From positions 124,001 to 188,000 of the forward strand of contig OOIN01000029.1 in assembly GCA_900323505.1 (NCBI GenBank): a stretch of DNA of 64,000 bases. Direction: 5' to 3'. Under the pieces are notes generated by a model. It worked only from the letters and a program-made list of their open reading frames with translations. It was not told the DNA's origin and did no database searches. Of this stretch, positions 10,609-20,562 are shown in pieces (within the stretch, counting starts at the first letter, position 1; each line of letters opens with the position of its first letter). This stretch comes from Ustilago trichophora (taxonomy: Eukaryota > Basidiomycota > Ustilaginomycetes > Ustilaginales > Ustilaginaceae). Position numbers and translations under genes: made by a program.

Positions 10609-10741
10609 ACCCCTTGAAAACAAGAAAAAGAAGGAGAAAAAAAAAAAGAAAAAAAAGATGGAAAGATAAAGATAGAGGGAAAAAAAGATAAAAAGGGGCA
10701 AAAAAAAAAGAGAAAGGTAAAAAAAGAGAAAAAAGAAAGTA
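10609..10741. repeat. Purine-only low-complexity tract
   Basis: About 130 bases almost entirely A and G on the plus strand, with many A runs. It lies immediately 3' of the minus-strand tRNA-Lys (TTT), so the tRNA transcript would enter a pyrimidine tract with several T runs. These supply strong Pol III termination. Confidence 0.75.
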
Positions 10742-10743
10742 AA

Positions 10744-10854
10744 CTCCCAATAGGGGGCTCGAACCCCTGACATTCAGATAATGACTCGTTTCGAGCTAAT
10801 GCTCGAAGACTTTGTGTTAAAAGTCTGACGCTCTACCGACTGAGCTAATCGGGA
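10744..10854 (-). tRNA. tRNA-Lys (TTT) with intron
   Basis: On the minus strand the acceptor TCCCGAT (10854-10848) pairs with ATTGGGA (10751-10745), discriminator G at 10744. D arm: TAGCTCAGTCGGTAGAGC, identical to that of tRNA-Lys (CTT) at 7258. The anticodon stem TCAGA pairs with TCTGA. The loop reads C-T-TTT-A, then an intron of about 38 bases with an internal hairpin, then A38. The T arm CAGGGG-TTCGAGC-CCCCT is sound. Confidence 0.92.
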
Positions 10855-11585
10855 TGGAGATGTCTGCTTTTGCGAAGGACTCTAAAGTGATGAGATATAT
10901 AGCATCAAAAAGGATCGCCACGCTGCACAGCTCGAAGCAGGAATGTTGATACAGTACAGTACAGTACAGTACAGTATAGCACAGCGAGAATGGCTTCAGA
11001 AGAGGGGTCGATTCATACTCTTCGAGAAGTTGGTGTGTGCTACCTGTTGTGGAGAAGCGACTGTACAGTAGCTAAGTTGGAAGAAGTGTGCAAGAGGGTT
11101 GTACCGAGCTGGTTGGTTGTGGCAAGGTGAGGTGGGGGCTTCTTGCAATTTTCAACAAGTCTGTCGCCAATAAGTTGCAGCATGTACTGTACTGTAAAGG
11201 ACAGCAGGTCGCCTTTCACCAAAGCTCATCAATCAATTCAGAATGCTCGACAAGACACTGGCATACCATATGTGATATGGACACGGTGCGGCTCAGGATT
11301 GGTGCAACTCACTCTCCAGACCGAGAGCGAGAGACCGAGCATGAGCATGATAGCAGCAAGATGACGAAAAGAACAAGATTCAGAGCAACGAAAAGAGGAT
11401 ATATGTACGTGTGTCTATGTACATGTGTGCACTACACATGTATCGTAGCGCAAGGAAAGCAGCGCTACGGCCAAGTAAGAGGAAAAAAAATCGTCGACAG
11501 ATTTCAGAGGCGATCATCACTGCTTTGCTAGTATGAAGAGCACGCGCGAAAAACCAGAGAAGAGGATGTGGTGAAAGAGGAAAGA
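10855..11585. other. Intergenic, with ACAGT pentamer repeat
   Basis: Contains five tandem ACAGT units at 10951-10975, and a second short ACTGT run near 11189-11200. No gene recognised; the small open frames lack domains. Confidence 0.6.
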
Positions 11586-12359
11586 TTAGGCCTTCTGCTG
11601 AAGCTGGAGATTCCTGTGCAACTCGGTCTTGACTTCGACGACACGGTCGAGAAGCTTGGTAATGACTTGTTCACGGTTGGACTCAAAGGCCTTGTTAAGC
11701 TCTTGAAGCTTTTCTTCGGTCTCCTTGTCTACGGTGGTCTGCGAGCTGGAGGTGGAGCCCTCGTGCTGTTTCGAGTGACAATGCGGCAAGGAGGAATGGA
11801 AGAGTGGAACCGAGGTCAGCGATGATATTCGATTCAGCGGGTAGAGCGGCAATGTAATGAGACCTGTGACGTACCTCCTTCTGGAAGTCGGAGAACTCCT
11901 TCTCCTTGTTGGCCTTGAGCTGCTCAATCTCTTTTGATGCCTCGTTACGCGCGTCCTTGAGCTTCTGGGTTCGGTCTGTAGAACGTTGTTAGTCGAAAAC
12001 GGGTAATATGACAAGATTCAAGGTAAAGTCAGTATCTTGACGACGATAAAGTTTCCAATGGATGTGGCTGTAGCAGCGACCAGGAGATGGTAGGTGACTG
12101 CCTTAAACTGGGACAGACACTTACAAGTTCGTGCCTTCTGGACGATCTTTGCGGCCTCCTTCTCAGCCTCGAGGAGGGTTTGGATACCCTGTGATTGTTG
12201 TGCAGCCTGTGTGTAGTGAGATTGCGAGTTCAAGAGGTGTGAGGAGATAAGAGGTGAGTGGAAGTTGCTTGAGATTCTTCAAGCAGCATGTGCGACTGAA
12301 ATGGCGATCATCGTGGTGAGCCTCGTCTGAGGCACGCAGAAGGCGTCGATGCTTACCAT
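11586..12359 (-). CDS. VMA10: V-type proton ATPase subunit G (peripheral stalk)
   Basis: Four exons: 12359-12357 (the ATG alone), 12206-12125, 11975-11875 and 11765-11586. Introns are 150, 149 and 109 bases with GTAAGC, GTAAGT and GTACGT donors and CAG acceptors; CTAAC in intron 2 is a likely branch point. The spliced protein has 121 residues. It begins MAAQQSQGIQTLLEAEKEAAK and continues as one long charged helix, with the family pattern KIVQKARTYRTQKLKDARNE, then a C-terminal half ending in a LLDRVVEV segment. Yeast Vma10 has 114 residues. Subunit G pairs with subunit E to form the peripheral stalks of the vacuolar proton pump. The first coding exon consists only of the start codon, so single-frame gene finding misses the N-terminus. 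Confidence 0.93.
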
Positions 12360-13518
12360 GATGTCCAAGCAGCTGTGAAAGAATATGTGTCAAAGGTGGT
12401 GTTGGTGGCTCTCTATGAATGCGATGATTGCCAAGAAGGGTGGAGGACGAGATGATTTGGGCGATGGGAATGTGCAAGTTGCGAGGTTGAGGGGCACACA
12501 GCTGCAAGTGCGACACGGCTCATGTTGGCTTTGCTTGGCTTGGTTTGGGTTTGTGTGCATCCGTGCGCTTGGCTCCCGATTTTTGTGATGAGTTGCCCGA
12601 TCTTAAATTAAGCCTCGCGTGAGTCTTTGTTTCCCACACTCTTCATTTTGGCCGCTTCTGTCAGCCGTTGCAGCCCAACGACACATGTGCGGGTGAACAA
12701 GATGCTTGATGTTGTCGCACTGCTCGATTCAAAAACCTAGGTGAACTGTGTGTGTGCGTTGTAACACATGAGCATGTGACAAAGTTCCGCTGTAACTTGA
12801 CTCGGATGGCGACATGGCAGACCAAAAAACAAAAAACAAGAAAGAGGATCGCCGCTGCGGAGAGGAGAAAAGGGAAGCAAGCAAACAAACGTCACGCGAC
12901 GGAGAAGGCCAAGTTTGACTGTTCACAGACCACAGCCCAAAATTGTGGATCTCGAAGCCGATTGATTGATTGATTCACTTGCAGATTCCATCAAATCCAG
13001 CTCAGCCTCTCACTCCTTCCAACCTCGTACTACTCGATACGTACAGTACAGTACACTCTCTTGTCATCTTCCACCATCCTCGTTCCCTCTTCCCACACCT
13101 TCATTTGTGCTTGTTTGCTGCCTGCTTCATCGACAAGCACATCGCCGCTTTGCTCGGTGCTACCAACAGTCAGATCACAACCGCGGTCTTGTTCACTTCT
13201 CGAATCGCATTCAGTCGTCGAACATCCGGAATATCATCACACACACTCTCTCGACAAGAGTGCTTGCACAGTTACAGCGACCACAGAATATCCCACACGG
13301 CTCACACCGTACCGCACCGCCATACCAACACCTGGCACCGATGCTCTTCCAAATCTGACTGCGTTCAACCCACACACCTTTTGGCTGTAGTCGCATCTTG
13401 CCGACTCTCGAATACAGAGCGGCACCACACATCAGCCACATATCATTGGCCCGAGCGCTTCTTCACATTCCCTCAACCGTACCATTCGACCAGCTGATAG
13501 CATACTATATAACCTACC
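12360..13518. other. Divergent promoter region, VMA10 and symplekin genes
   Basis: 1.16 kb between two 5' ends. It has a TTGA/TGAT tetramer run near 12960-12975, an ACAGT run at 13041-13056 and a long CT-rich leader (13000-13500) ahead of the symplekin ATG. No other gene recognised. Confidence 0.5.
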
Positions 13519-16500
13519 ATGGCGGCTCCCGCCAACACCGACGCGCTCGGTCTGCTGAGTGCAGCGCTCAACTCGTCCGAAAAGCAAGATGAAGCTCGCC
13601 ATCTCTCAGAGCTCTACGATCTCTTGAAAGTGCAGCCAGGTAACATTCCTATCCTTCTACCCTCGCTCATCTCCCTCTTACCAAAAGCAGCCACTTCATT
13701 ACGAACATGGATCGCCCAAGTCATGGACCTCGCATTCTGTCGACCCGCCCTCTCGCAAGATACAAAAGCAACCCTAGCAATACACGCTCCCGAAGCCATA
13801 CTCTTGCTCATCAAAGATCGCGACCCTCGTCTCACCAAGATTGCTTCACAATGCTTTGCCAGCATGTATCCCGTCCTCTTTCGTCTCGTCTGCAACGATC
13901 GCGCAAAGTCAAATCTATGGCAAACCGTACAGGCCATCAAAGCGCAAGTCGTATACCTCTTCGACCACGGCAGCCAGGGAACAAAGCTCGCCGTCATCAA
14001 GTGCTATCAGCGTATCGTCCAGGTTCAGTCCCGCGCCTCCACCGATCCTCGCGCACAGCTCAAGAACGACATCAGCCTCAATGTCCTTCCCTCTTCCCAT
14101 CCTTTCCTCACTGCCGCCAACCTCGAGGAAGAGGGAAATCGCCTCTTTGCACAGATCATCACCTTGATTTTCACCAGCGACGTCACCGATCTCATCATGG
14201 CCTCCGTCAACTCACTCACCGTACTCGCCAAATCACGCCCCCAACTCGGCTCCGTCATCCTCCGCGCCATGGCCACATGGACTCCCGCCAGCCTTGGCAA
14301 CCTCTCACATACCCAAACACGAAACGTTGAAAAGACCGTCCGCGTCTTTTACCTCCACTTTGTCCGCAACCAGCTCGCAGGGCCAGAGTCAAGCTCACTC
14401 CAAAAAGCACTCGAAGCACAGCAGCATCGTATGGAGGAAGCCGCCAGGGCATATCAAGCCGACAAGGAGGCTGAAGCCAAGCGCAAGCGCCATAGGATCG
14501 ACGAGGAGCTTCAGGGTCCCAAAAAAATCAAGCTCGAGCAACATCAGCCCGAAGCTACGCCAAACACATCCACCGCACAGCAAGGCGACCCGGCAGCAGG
14601 CCAGGCTTTCCTCAACGCCTCTGTCAGGACAACCGGCGGTGTCGAGCGCAACCCGTTGGCCGCTTTCGATGTCAAGACCCTCCCCATTGCTCTTGTCATC
14701 GATCTCATCATCGCCAACCTGCAAGCCCTCTCTGAGCACGATCTTCACGCTGCTATCGCCAACATGCGCGCCAACCTCCCTCCAGATGCCTCCACTTCGG
14801 CCCCGCCACCAGAAGCTCCAGCGGCTAACGCACCCTTGGCACCACCACCACCGCCCCCTGGTCCTGCTCCAGGTCCACCGCCGCCGCCGCGACCGCCGAC
14901 GACGATGGAATCGGCCCAGCTCAATGGCGACGGCACACCACAGGGCGTCAAAACTGAAAACGGACAGGACGACAACATGGCCGGTGGTGCAGGTGAGCAT
15001 GTCGTGCAAGATCCGCTTCAGATGGACATGGCAGAAGAAGACTTGGAAGCGTTAGAGGCGAGCGGCCGAGAACGAGACGTCAGGACCAGTGCACAAGATC
15101 AGGAAGAGCAAGAGGAGGAGGAGGAGGAGCTCTCTTTGGCTGTCATCGAGAACTTTGCACTCGCCCCTCCAGAGTATCTCTCGATCAGCGAGTCCGACTC
15201 GCTTATCAAGGACACCATCACGAGGATATGTGAATTAGGTTCATCTGCGTCCTCTGCTCTCGCAGCAACGTCGCAATCCGAGTCAGGCACACAAGCGCTC
15301 TGGTCTTCGTTGGTCATCCGTCTCGCAACGCGTGGCTTTGCTGAACCTCCTGTCGACCCCGAAGCAACATACGACGAACCCGAAACCAAGATTGTAGGCG
15401 GTGTCCAACCTACACGCACCCTATCAGCCCAAGCCGACATCATTCGTTCATTGATGCTCGAGTTCGTCAAGGCCGACTTTGCGCGCAGGACACGATTTGC
15501 TGTCACCTGGATGGCTGAGGAATGGTTCTGCGATCGCGTGCGCCGCAAGCAGGCCACCTCGGCCGGCACAACAAACAAAGACCAGTACCCAATCTGGCTC
15601 GAAAAGCTTGTCCAGGCTTGGATCCCCAGCATCGACGCCAAGGACCGTTCCCTCGCCAAGTTCCTTGCCGATCTGCCCGAGATCCCACCAACTGTGCTCG
15701 ATCTCGTGGCTGCACTCAGCAAGGACAAGGTCAAGATGGTCGCGGGCATGTCGACATTGCAAGACATTTGCATCTCGCGCCCCGCGCTTCGGGACCAGTC
15801 GGCGGACAAGCTGCTGCAGTTGACAAGAACGAGTGACAGGAGCACGCGAGCTCGTGCCATCATTGCTATCAAGCAGTGCGCTGTGACCAACAGCACGCTC
15901 GAAGCTACAATTCTCGCTTTTGCTCGTAGCAATCTCGACATTCTCATCGAGACAACACAGCCACCTGAGGCAGAAGCAGCGGACAAGGAGGAAAAGTCGA
16001 ACGGCGGTTCAGGCGCCGCAAAGGGTGTCAATGGGGCTGCCAAGGCGGAGCCGGATGCAGAAGGTGCCACCACCAACGAGGACGAGGAAACAACAGAGGA
16101 AGAAAAGGAAGAGTCGACACATCCTATCGACAGCGACGACGTTTTGCGATTCGTTGAGCTTCCCTTCTCGCTCTGTACAAAGATCCCCGACATGCTCGAT
16201 GAGATCTTTATCACCTATCCACGCACCCCCAAGTTCGTCCAAGGCGCCATTGAGACGCACATCGTCAACCTCATCCGCGCACTCGGACCCAACCATCCAC
16301 GCCTGCTCACTCTCCTTCGCAACTTTCCTGACGGCGCCGACTCTCTGGCACTGTGCATCCTCAAGACGCTCACCGAGAAGAACCGCACGCCTGCGATCGT
16401 TGAGCTGGTCAAAGAGCTGGTTGATACGCGCGATGTCGATCCGCGCTTCCTGGTGCCCATCATGGCGGATCTCGACAAGGCCGAGATCATGAAGCGTCTC

Positions 16501-17169
16501 CCCCGCGTTGTCACCATCCTTGCATCAAGACAAGCGGAGGATCGGGCGCTCATCAAGTCGGTCTTCCAATCCATCGTCCAAATGCCACCGCAAGGTTTCG
16601 GCTCTGTATCTTCCAACCTTCCACGTGTTCGACAGACCGAACTGCTGACACCTGTCGAACTCATGGGTCTCTTGCATCATGCCGAACGCGAAATCGGACT
16701 GAAAAATACCGTCGCCGCCATCCAAATCTGTTTCAGCATGACCGACGTCTACCGCTCCGAAGTGCTTGCAGCGGTCCTCAACCAGATTTCGGAGGACCAA
16801 AACTTACCCATGCTCTTTATGAGGACAGTCATTATGGCCGTATCCACCTACAAGTCTCTATCGGGCTATGTGGCACGCAATCTGCTTTCGAGGCTAATTA
16901 CCAAAAAGATCTGGCAGAATCCGCCGCTTTGGGACGGATTCATCCTGTGCGCCAAACAGACAGCCCCGAGCTCGTTTGGCGCTCTGATCCAGTTGCCCAA
17001 GGATCAGCTGAGGGAGGTGGTCAGTAGACAACCGGATTTAAGGACGGGGCTGGTAGAGTATCTGACAACAAAGGCTGGTGGCAATAGGGCGAGATTGGCG
17101 ACGTTTATGGACATGTTGGGGCCCGATCCTGCCGAAGCTGCAGCTGTGGGCTCAACCGGGGCAGAGTGA
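13519..17169 (+). CDS. PTA1: Symplekin/Pta1, mRNA cleavage and polyadenylation scaffold
   Basis: 1,216 residues in one exon; the ATG sits in a good context (ACCATGG). The N-terminal 300 residues form helical HEAT-like repeats of the symplekin/Pta1 N domain. About 310-345 is a basic, NLS-like segment (KRKRHR). About 425-460 is a proline-rich linker, and about 500-545 is acidic. The C-terminal symplekin domain (about 960-1190) shows LTPVELMGLLHHAEREIGLK and ICFSMTDVYRSEVLAAVLNQ. In the family this protein bridges the cleavage factor and poly(A) polymerase modules and binds the Ssu72 phosphatase. It is longer than yeast Pta1 and close to animal symplekin in size. Codons in the last 200 bases shift to G-rich synonyms (AGG, TTG). 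Confidence 0.88.
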   Translation: MAAPANTDALGLLSAALNSSEKQDEARHLSELYDLLKVQPGNIPILLPSLISLLPKAATSLRTWIAQVMDLAFCRPALSQDTKATLAIHAPEAILLLIKDRDPRLTKIASQCFASMYPVLFRLVCNDRAKSNLWQTVQAIKAQVVYLFDHGSQGTKLAVIKCYQRIVQVQSRASTDPRAQLKNDISLNVLPSSHPFLTAANLEEEGNRLFAQIITLIFTSDVTDLIMASVNSLTVLAKSRPQLGSVILRAMATWTPASLGNLSHTQTRNVEKTVRVFYLHFVRNQLAGPESSSLQKALEAQQHRMEEAARAYQADKEAEAKRKRHRIDEELQGPKKIKLEQHQPEATPNTSTAQQGDPAAGQAFLNASVRTTGGVERNPLAAFDVKTLPIALVIDLIIANLQALSEHDLHAAIANMRANLPPDASTSAPPPEAPAANAPLAPPPPPPGPAPGPPPPPRPPTTMESAQLNGDGTPQGVKTENGQDDNMAGGAGEHVVQDPLQMDMAEEDLEALEASGRERDVRTSAQDQEEQEEEEEELSLAVIENFALAPPEYLSISESDSLIKDTITRICELGSSASSALAATSQSESGTQALWSSLVIRLATRGFAEPPVDPEATYDEPETKIVGGVQPTRTLSAQADIIRSLMLEFVKADFARRTRFAVTWMAEEWFCDRVRRKQATSAGTTNKDQYPIWLEKLVQAWIPSIDAKDRSLAKFLADLPEIPPTVLDLVAALSKDKVKMVAGMSTLQDICISRPALRDQSADKLLQLTRTSDRSTRARAIIAIKQCAVTNSTLEATILAFARSNLDILIETTQPPEAEAADKEEKSNGGSGAAKGVNGAAKAEPDAEGATTNEDEETTEEEKEESTHPIDSDDVLRFVELPFSLCTKIPDMLDEIFITYPRTPKFVQGAIETHIVNLIRALGPNHPRLLTLLRNFPDGADSLALCILKTLTEKNRTPAIVELVKELVDTRDVDPRFLVPIMADLDKAEIMKRLPRVVTILASRQAEDRALIKSVFQSIVQMPPQGFGSVSSNLPRVRQTELLTPVELMGLLHHAEREIGLKNTVAAIQICFSMTDVYRSEVLAAVLNQISEDQNLPMLFMRTVIMAVSTYKSLSGYVARNLLSRLITKKIWQNPPLWDGFILCAKQTAPSSFGALIQLPKDQLREVVSRQPDLRTGLVEYLTTKAGGNRARLATFMDMLGPDPAEAAAVGSTGAE

Positions 17170-17624
17170 GAGACTCAACCTTTTACCACCGCTTGATTCG
17201 CTGATGATTTTCTACTCCAGGTCAGATCCACACTCATTCACTCACTTACTCGCTTGAGGGAGTGTAGCAATGCATTACAGTATACTTTTTTTCAAAAAAA
17301 AAAAAAAAAAAGACACTCTTTCATTCAGTATCTGGCTTTGTGGATATCCGTGTCACAATGCCGCATGTTTTTGCACGAGGCACAATCTGAGTTTTGAGCA
17401 TTCCTCTTCAGTTCGGGGTTTTTTTTTTTTTTTTTTTTTTGTTTCACTTTATGTCTATTCTTATAGTGAATGGAGAGATGGGTTTGGATTGATTTGTGAT
17501 AGACGCTTTATGTATGGGAGGGGGAAGTTGTTATGATGTTGATTTGTGTGTGTGTTGGATTGTGAACTCTTATGTCAAGATTGTTTAAGTGCTCGATGCT
17601 TTGCAACAACATTCCCAACGAGGA

Positions 17625-17665
<41 letters not shown>

Positions 17666-18132
17666 CAAACCGAGTACTCTACAAACTTGACACAACACAA
17701 CCCCCCTCTAAAAGCTCCCCATCACCTTGCTCACCACTAACCTTGAAAACCCACCTCAAACAACTAGCTCACATCATACCCTACAGCACCGCACCTACCG
17801 GCCAAACTTCAATCTATCCCCAAAAAAACATTTCAAACAGGATCTCCATCACACATGTGTATAAAAAAAACGAAAAACATCGCACTGTATGTACACTAGA
17901 AACCTTTTGACCTCAGATCCATTTCTAAAAATCTCACCCCAAAAAAAGTCCCCCCCCCCTAAAACAACCAGCCAGAGTCATGTGTATACGAGAAGAAAAA
18001 CCCTTACAAAACTTGCATTTCAAACGTTGTGGCGCAGTTGGGGTATGAAGAGAGAGAGGATTACCATATAACGTTACAAAGATGGATCAAGAAAAAAAAA
18101 TAAAAGAATCCAATCCATGCCTCCTTTTCTTT
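17170..18132. other. Convergent 3' intergenic region with long homopolymer tracts
   Basis: Between the 3' ends of the symplekin and transporter genes. It holds A18 at 17294-17311, T22 at 17419-17440 and T39 at 17627-17665, plus C- and A-runs near 17940-17960. No gene recognised. Confidence 0.7.
17627..17665. repeat. Poly(T) tract of 39 bases
   Basis: Uninterrupted T run in the intergenic region. It could be a homopolymer expansion or the poly(A) remnant of an old retroposed sequence; no flanking duplication was seen. Confidence 0.85.
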
Positions 18133-20562
18133 TTAAGGGTTGTAAGGCCTAAAAGCGCCAGGGGCGGGAGCGAAACCTTCAGCGGGAGCGGTAAGGTAAG
18201 AAGCCAAGGTGCCATCGGCGGTGTTGTAAGGGGCAGTGTTACCCCACCATCCGTCCGAGGCAAAATCGCTCTGCTTGCCTGATGGGAAGATGAGGCAGAA
18301 GAAGATGATGACGGCCGCAATGGCTGTACCCGTGTCCAAAGCGGCACCGAGAACGTAGTTGTATCGGGTCCACCAACCGGTGCGGTACTTCTTCATAATA
18401 TAGTTGAAGAAGAATCCACACATGGCCCAGGCGGTAAAGTTGATACCGGTCGCGGGAGGCATGAGACCGGTACCAGTGAAAATGACGGGTGAGTTGACCT
18501 TGCGCATGAAGGAGCGAGGGAACTTCTTGGTGAGACCCCAAACAATGACGGGGAAGATGGCACCGACCAGGAACATCCACAAGAGCTTGCCGTACTGCTT
18601 GCCGGGCGAAAAGACGGCACCGGGACCAATGAGACCCCAAATCTGCGAGGCAGTACCGAAGACGATGAGGTAGTTGCAGGTAAAGTTGTCAGCGGCCTCG
18701 GGAGTGCAGACGTTGTTGATGTTGGAGAAGACCCAGCTCTGAACACCGAGGACGACAAAGGACGAAACGACGATGGCGGTAACCTGAGCAACAAACATGT
18801 CCTTGGGGGGTACCTTCATGTAGTGACCGAGCTTCATGTCGGCAGTGAAGGAAAGACCCTGGTAGACGGCCATGTAACAGAAGACCTTGAACATCATCAT
18901 GCCGGTAGCCGAACCGGGGTGCATGTATCCAATGATGAACTCGGAGATGACGTTGAGACCGACCTCGACGTTGGAGATGGCATAGACGACACCGACGGGA
19001 AGCATGAAGAAGGCACCAATGATGAGCGAGATGATGAAAGCCCAAACAGGGAAGTCGGTCTCGTAACCAGCAGTGCAGCCGACACCCATACCGAAGCAGA
19101 TGAGGAAGAGGGCGGCATACCAGAGCTTGGGGACCTCGGGGTACTTCTGCATAAGTCGGGCGTGGATGTCGCGCTCGTCGTTGATCGAGGTGGTGAACTG
19201 CTTGTAGATCTGCTTGCCGTGGAAGAGGGCGACGTGAACAATGATGGCGGTGATCGAGGCAAACGAGAGGGCGAATGAAACGGCGTAGGTGACCGAGAAG
19301 TATTGCTCGGAATACGCGTTGTAGCCCGCGGCATCGAAGTGAAGATGGTTGGCGCTGGTGACCTTGGCGGTCTTGTACTTCTTGCCGAATCGGTCGTAGA
19401 CACCGCTAGTGGAGAAGGGGAGGTAGGCAAAGTTCCAGACATTCTTGTAGTAGAGGATGGGGCCGATGATGCAGTAGCAGACGACGAAACCACCGAGAAC
19501 GTTGGCCTGAGCCCACCAAGGGGTATAGATGGGGTTTCCGTTGTACGAGTACTGGTTCCAGTCAAAGGTGAGGGGGATAAGACCAAGACCCTGCTGGGTA
19601 CCGAGCATCTGGTTGAGGGGGACGTTGTCGGGGGCAATGAGGCAGAACCAGTTGCCGACAGACATCATGGCGAAGAGGTAACCGGGAACAAAGTACCAAG
19701 CAAAGGCACCGGCACAGGCGAACATGAAGAACCTGTAACGAGACATGTGGTTGCTACCAGTGTCGACCTGTCGGTGAAGGGCAGTGAACAAGGCAGTGTT
19801 ACCAAGGTTGGCAGGCCAGATCATGGCAGCGGGCCAAACGAGCCATCGACGGAAGAAACCGGCCATGGAGAAACCGATAAGCTGGGAGCTGAGAGTGAGA
19901 AGGATGATGTATCCGAAACCCCAGTCGAAGCCGTAGGTGATTCGCTGGACAGCCGAGACGTTGGATGCATAAGCACGCTGGTAGGTCACATTCGACATGA
20001 CGGTGATAACCGTGTGCTCTTTGACGTTGAAGGGACCGGGGTTGAGGGTGAAGCTGCCAAAGGGAGTCTTGAAAACCTTGGTGGGGAGAACCTTGGCCAT
20101 GGCGACACCCATAGGGTATGCGAGCAGCTGGGCGACGAAAGATGTAATGGTAACAGTGGGGTATCGGTAGCTGAGAAGCTGGTTAACACCGGGGATGACA
20201 ATGGTGAAGAGCATACCAAGGACCCAGGTACGGAAAGTCATGACGGGCATGGTGGGGTCGTCGACGTTGGAGACGGCGGCTCGAACTTCGGGGTATGGAG
20301 AGTCCTCCTCGAGTTCCTCCTCGATCTGGACCTCTGCCTTGTAGTCACCCTGCTCGATGACGTGCTCGACGGCATCAATCTTTTCGGTAGCCATGTTTGG
20401 GTCGTTGATGCGGTGGTCGAGGAAGTCGGTTCGTAGATGCTTCTCGACATTGTTGAGCTCAGCGACGCGGGGCTGTGCGTCGAGCTCCTCCTTGGAGGAG
20501 CCCTTGTTGTCGGAGCTGCTGCCATGGCTCGAAGTCCTGGCGATATCAATCTCGTTGACCAT
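18133..20562 (-). CDS. Oligopeptide transporter, OPT family
   Basis: 809 residues from MVNEIDIARTSS. The frame is open for a further 84 codons upstream, but that part looks like translated leader (Ser/Pro/Arg-rich, no domain), so I prefer the ATG at 20562. About residues 1-110 are hydrophilic and cytosolic. Membrane segments then begin at FRTWVLGMLFTIVIPGVNQL. The family signature NPGPFNVKEHT lies near 172, and a KVPPKDMF motif occurs in the C-terminal half. About 12-16 membrane helices are visible, which is normal for OPT proteins (about 700-900 residues). It probably imports small peptides or glutathione with protons across the plasma membrane; the substrate cannot be read from sequence. 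Codons remain strongly C-ending to the stop, suggesting good expression. Confidence 0.93.
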   Translation of the reverse strand: MVNEIDIARTSSHGSSSDNKGSSKEELDAQPRVAELNNVEKHLRTDFLDHRINDPNMATEKIDAVEHVIEQGDYKAEVQIEEELEEDSPYPEVRAAVSNVDDPTMPVMTFRTWVLGMLFTIVIPGVNQLLSYRYPTVTITSFVAQLLAYPMGVAMAKVLPTKVFKTPFGSFTLNPGPFNVKEHTVITVMSNVTYQRAYASNVSAVQRITYGFDWGFGYIILLTLSSQLIGFSMAGFFRRWLVWPAAMIWPANLGNTALFTALHRQVDTGSNHMSRYRFFMFACAGAFAWYFVPGYLFAMMSVGNWFCLIAPDNVPLNQMLGTQQGLGLIPLTFDWNQYSYNGNPIYTPWWAQANVLGGFVVCYCIIGPILYYKNVWNFAYLPFSTSGVYDRFGKKYKTAKVTSANHLHFDAAGYNAYSEQYFSVTYAVSFALSFASITAIIVHVALFHGKQIYKQFTTSINDERDIHARLMQKYPEVPKLWYAALFLICFGMGVGCTAGYETDFPVWAFIISLIIGAFFMLPVGVVYAISNVEVGLNVISEFIIGYMHPGSATGMMMFKVFCYMAVYQGLSFTADMKLGHYMKVPPKDMFVAQVTAIVVSSFVVLGVQSWVFSNINNVCTPEAADNFTCNYLIVFGTASQIWGLIGPGAVFSPGKQYGKLLWMFLVGAIFPVIVWGLTKKFPRSFMRKVNSPVIFTGTGLMPPATGINFTAWAMCGFFFNYIMKKYRTGWWTRYNYVLGAALDTGTAIAAVIIFFCLIFPSGKQSDFASDGWWGNTAPYNTADGTLASYLTAPAEGFAPAPGAFRPYNP

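Noticed and set aside
10492..10773. Phe/Leu-rich minus-strand frames suggesting a membrane peptide
   Set aside because: Artefact of translating the polypurine/polypyrimidine tract next to tRNA-Lys.
13500..13512. TATA-like sequence before symplekin
   Set aside because: It lies only about 10 bases from the start codon, too close to act as a promoter TATA box.
15099..16214. 371-codon frame antisense to symplekin
   Set aside because: Ser-rich shadow without domain; the sense gene is well supported.
19303..20436. 377-codon plus-strand frame antisense to the OPT transporter
   Set aside because: Gly/Val/Glu-rich shadow of membrane-helix codons; no motif.
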